Of a DNA stretch of 64,000 nucleotides, positions 63,192 through 64,000 are shown piece after piece. Made by a program: the position numbers and the translations under genes. The notes under the pieces were generated by a model. The model worked only from the letters and a program-made list of their open reading frames with translations. It searched no databases and was not told where the DNA came from. This DNA comes from Chaetorhynchus papuensis (lineage: Eukaryota > Chordata > Aves > Passeriformes > Rhipiduridae). The first letter of the stretch is position 1. Every line of letters begins with the position of its first letter. The DNA is taken from assembly GCA_013396525.1 (NCBI GenBank), contig VWYX01000626.1, forward strand, positions 248,001-312,000, written 5' to 3'.

Positions 63192-64000
63192 TACTGAAAG
63201 AGGGATTTTCTCCCTACAAACAGCATCTCCTCTTGGTACTGCCAAAGACAACTGGGTAGGACAGACCATTAGTCTGACCCACTTGGAGTCTCGTGTTCCC
63301 TCTACACATACTTACTGCACTCATAATTACACCAGAATTGCAGGAATTATGATTTTAAATAACTGGCTGAGTCGACTGCAGACACTCCTTTTTCATGTAT
63401 GAAAAAATATTAATTTGCAGTGAATTACTAGGAACCCGAGCCAGATTTGATCCATGGATAACTCAGTCACACAGTTCTCTGAACATGCAATTCAGCTTCA
63501 TTTTCAGATTAACACACTTTTTGGAGGTGGCCATCACCACTCAGGTATTCAGGCACAAGCCCAGACATACAAACCAAACATCCTAACAGACCTTTGGGTA
63601 CAACAGACAGCTTTCAGTGAAGTGTTTTGTCTCCATGCTTTGCATAATGCAAGCAGAATTGCTTCTTAGCTGTTTTCATGTGGCTGGCATTATACAGAAT
63701 ACCCAAAAGAAGACAATAAACAGCAACAAAGAGCAAAATCTATTTTTGCTCACTCCATGACTTACGGTGATTTGGGTGTCTGCAAAATAGTACATTACTA
63801 AGACATTTAATTATGCAAATAGGCGACATAACTTTGGACTAGAGGCTCTCAGACAATCTGAAATGCCTCTCAAAACCAGTGTGCGTTCTGTGCGGGTCCC
63901 TCTTCCTCTGCAGGGTGCTCGGAAGTTGCAGGAGCTGGGACAAGCCCCAGAGTGGTGAAGGGACAAGAACAATGTCCACACAGAAGAGAAACGTCCTCAG
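63192..64000. other. Non-coding stretch, nothing recognised
   Basis: Presumed intron to the window end. No gene, repeat or RNA feature recognised. Confidence 0.5.

Noticed and set aside
1..64000. CRISPR array, bacterial operon, prophage or toxin-antitoxin system
   Set aside because: No regularly spaced direct repeats, no dense gene packing and no prokaryotic gene signals. CR1 elements and spliced exon structure mark the window as bird nuclear DNA.

Overview
The window looks like avian nuclear DNA. The clearest evidence is CR1 LINE 3' ends (tails such as attctatgattc or gattctgtgattct) in both orientations, with two compact solo LTRs, old MIR-like fossils, long AT-rich gene-poor stretches and one assembly gap. 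There are no bacterial-style operons. Most open reading frames are short chance ORFs in non-coding DNA. The species cannot be fixed from the sequence alone.

Only one protein-coding exon is well supported: a 126-bp internal exon on the minus strand (50276-50401) of a glypican of the GPC3/GPC5 class. It is flanked by good splice sites, has phase 2 at both ends and carries the CWNGED signature. I found no other glypican exon, so the window is probably almost entirely two large introns of this gene. From memory the peptide is closer to GPC5 than to GPC3. If so, the product is a GPI-anchored heparan sulfate proteoglycan core protein that modulates Hedgehog, Wnt or FGF signalling at the cell surface.

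Layout: 1-2.4 kb, unremarkable. 2.4-3.4 kb, a G-rich tract followed by the only CpG island, with two CTCF-like motifs. 4.4 kb, a CR1 fragment. 4.6-19.4 kb, mostly featureless. 19.5-21.8 kb, three CR1 remnants, one keeping the end of its reverse-transcriptase ORF. 25.4-26.3 kb, an AT/AC microsatellite and two MIR-like fossils. 32.6-34.4 kb, a tetranucleotide repeat and a young 234-bp inverted duplication around a 1.2-kb spacer. 42.7 kb, a tRNA-like fragment. 43.1-43.6 kb, an assembly gap. 49.8-50.4 kb, a solo LTR 134 bp from the glypican exon and pointing antisense to it. 62.8-63.2 kb, a second solo LTR of the same family with a perfect 6-bp target-site duplication.

The items most worth follow-up are the near-perfect inverted duplication (long hairpin potential in an intron), the LTR promoter aimed antisense through the glypican exon, and the isolated CpG island with CTCF-like sites. 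I found no previously undescribed protein system.
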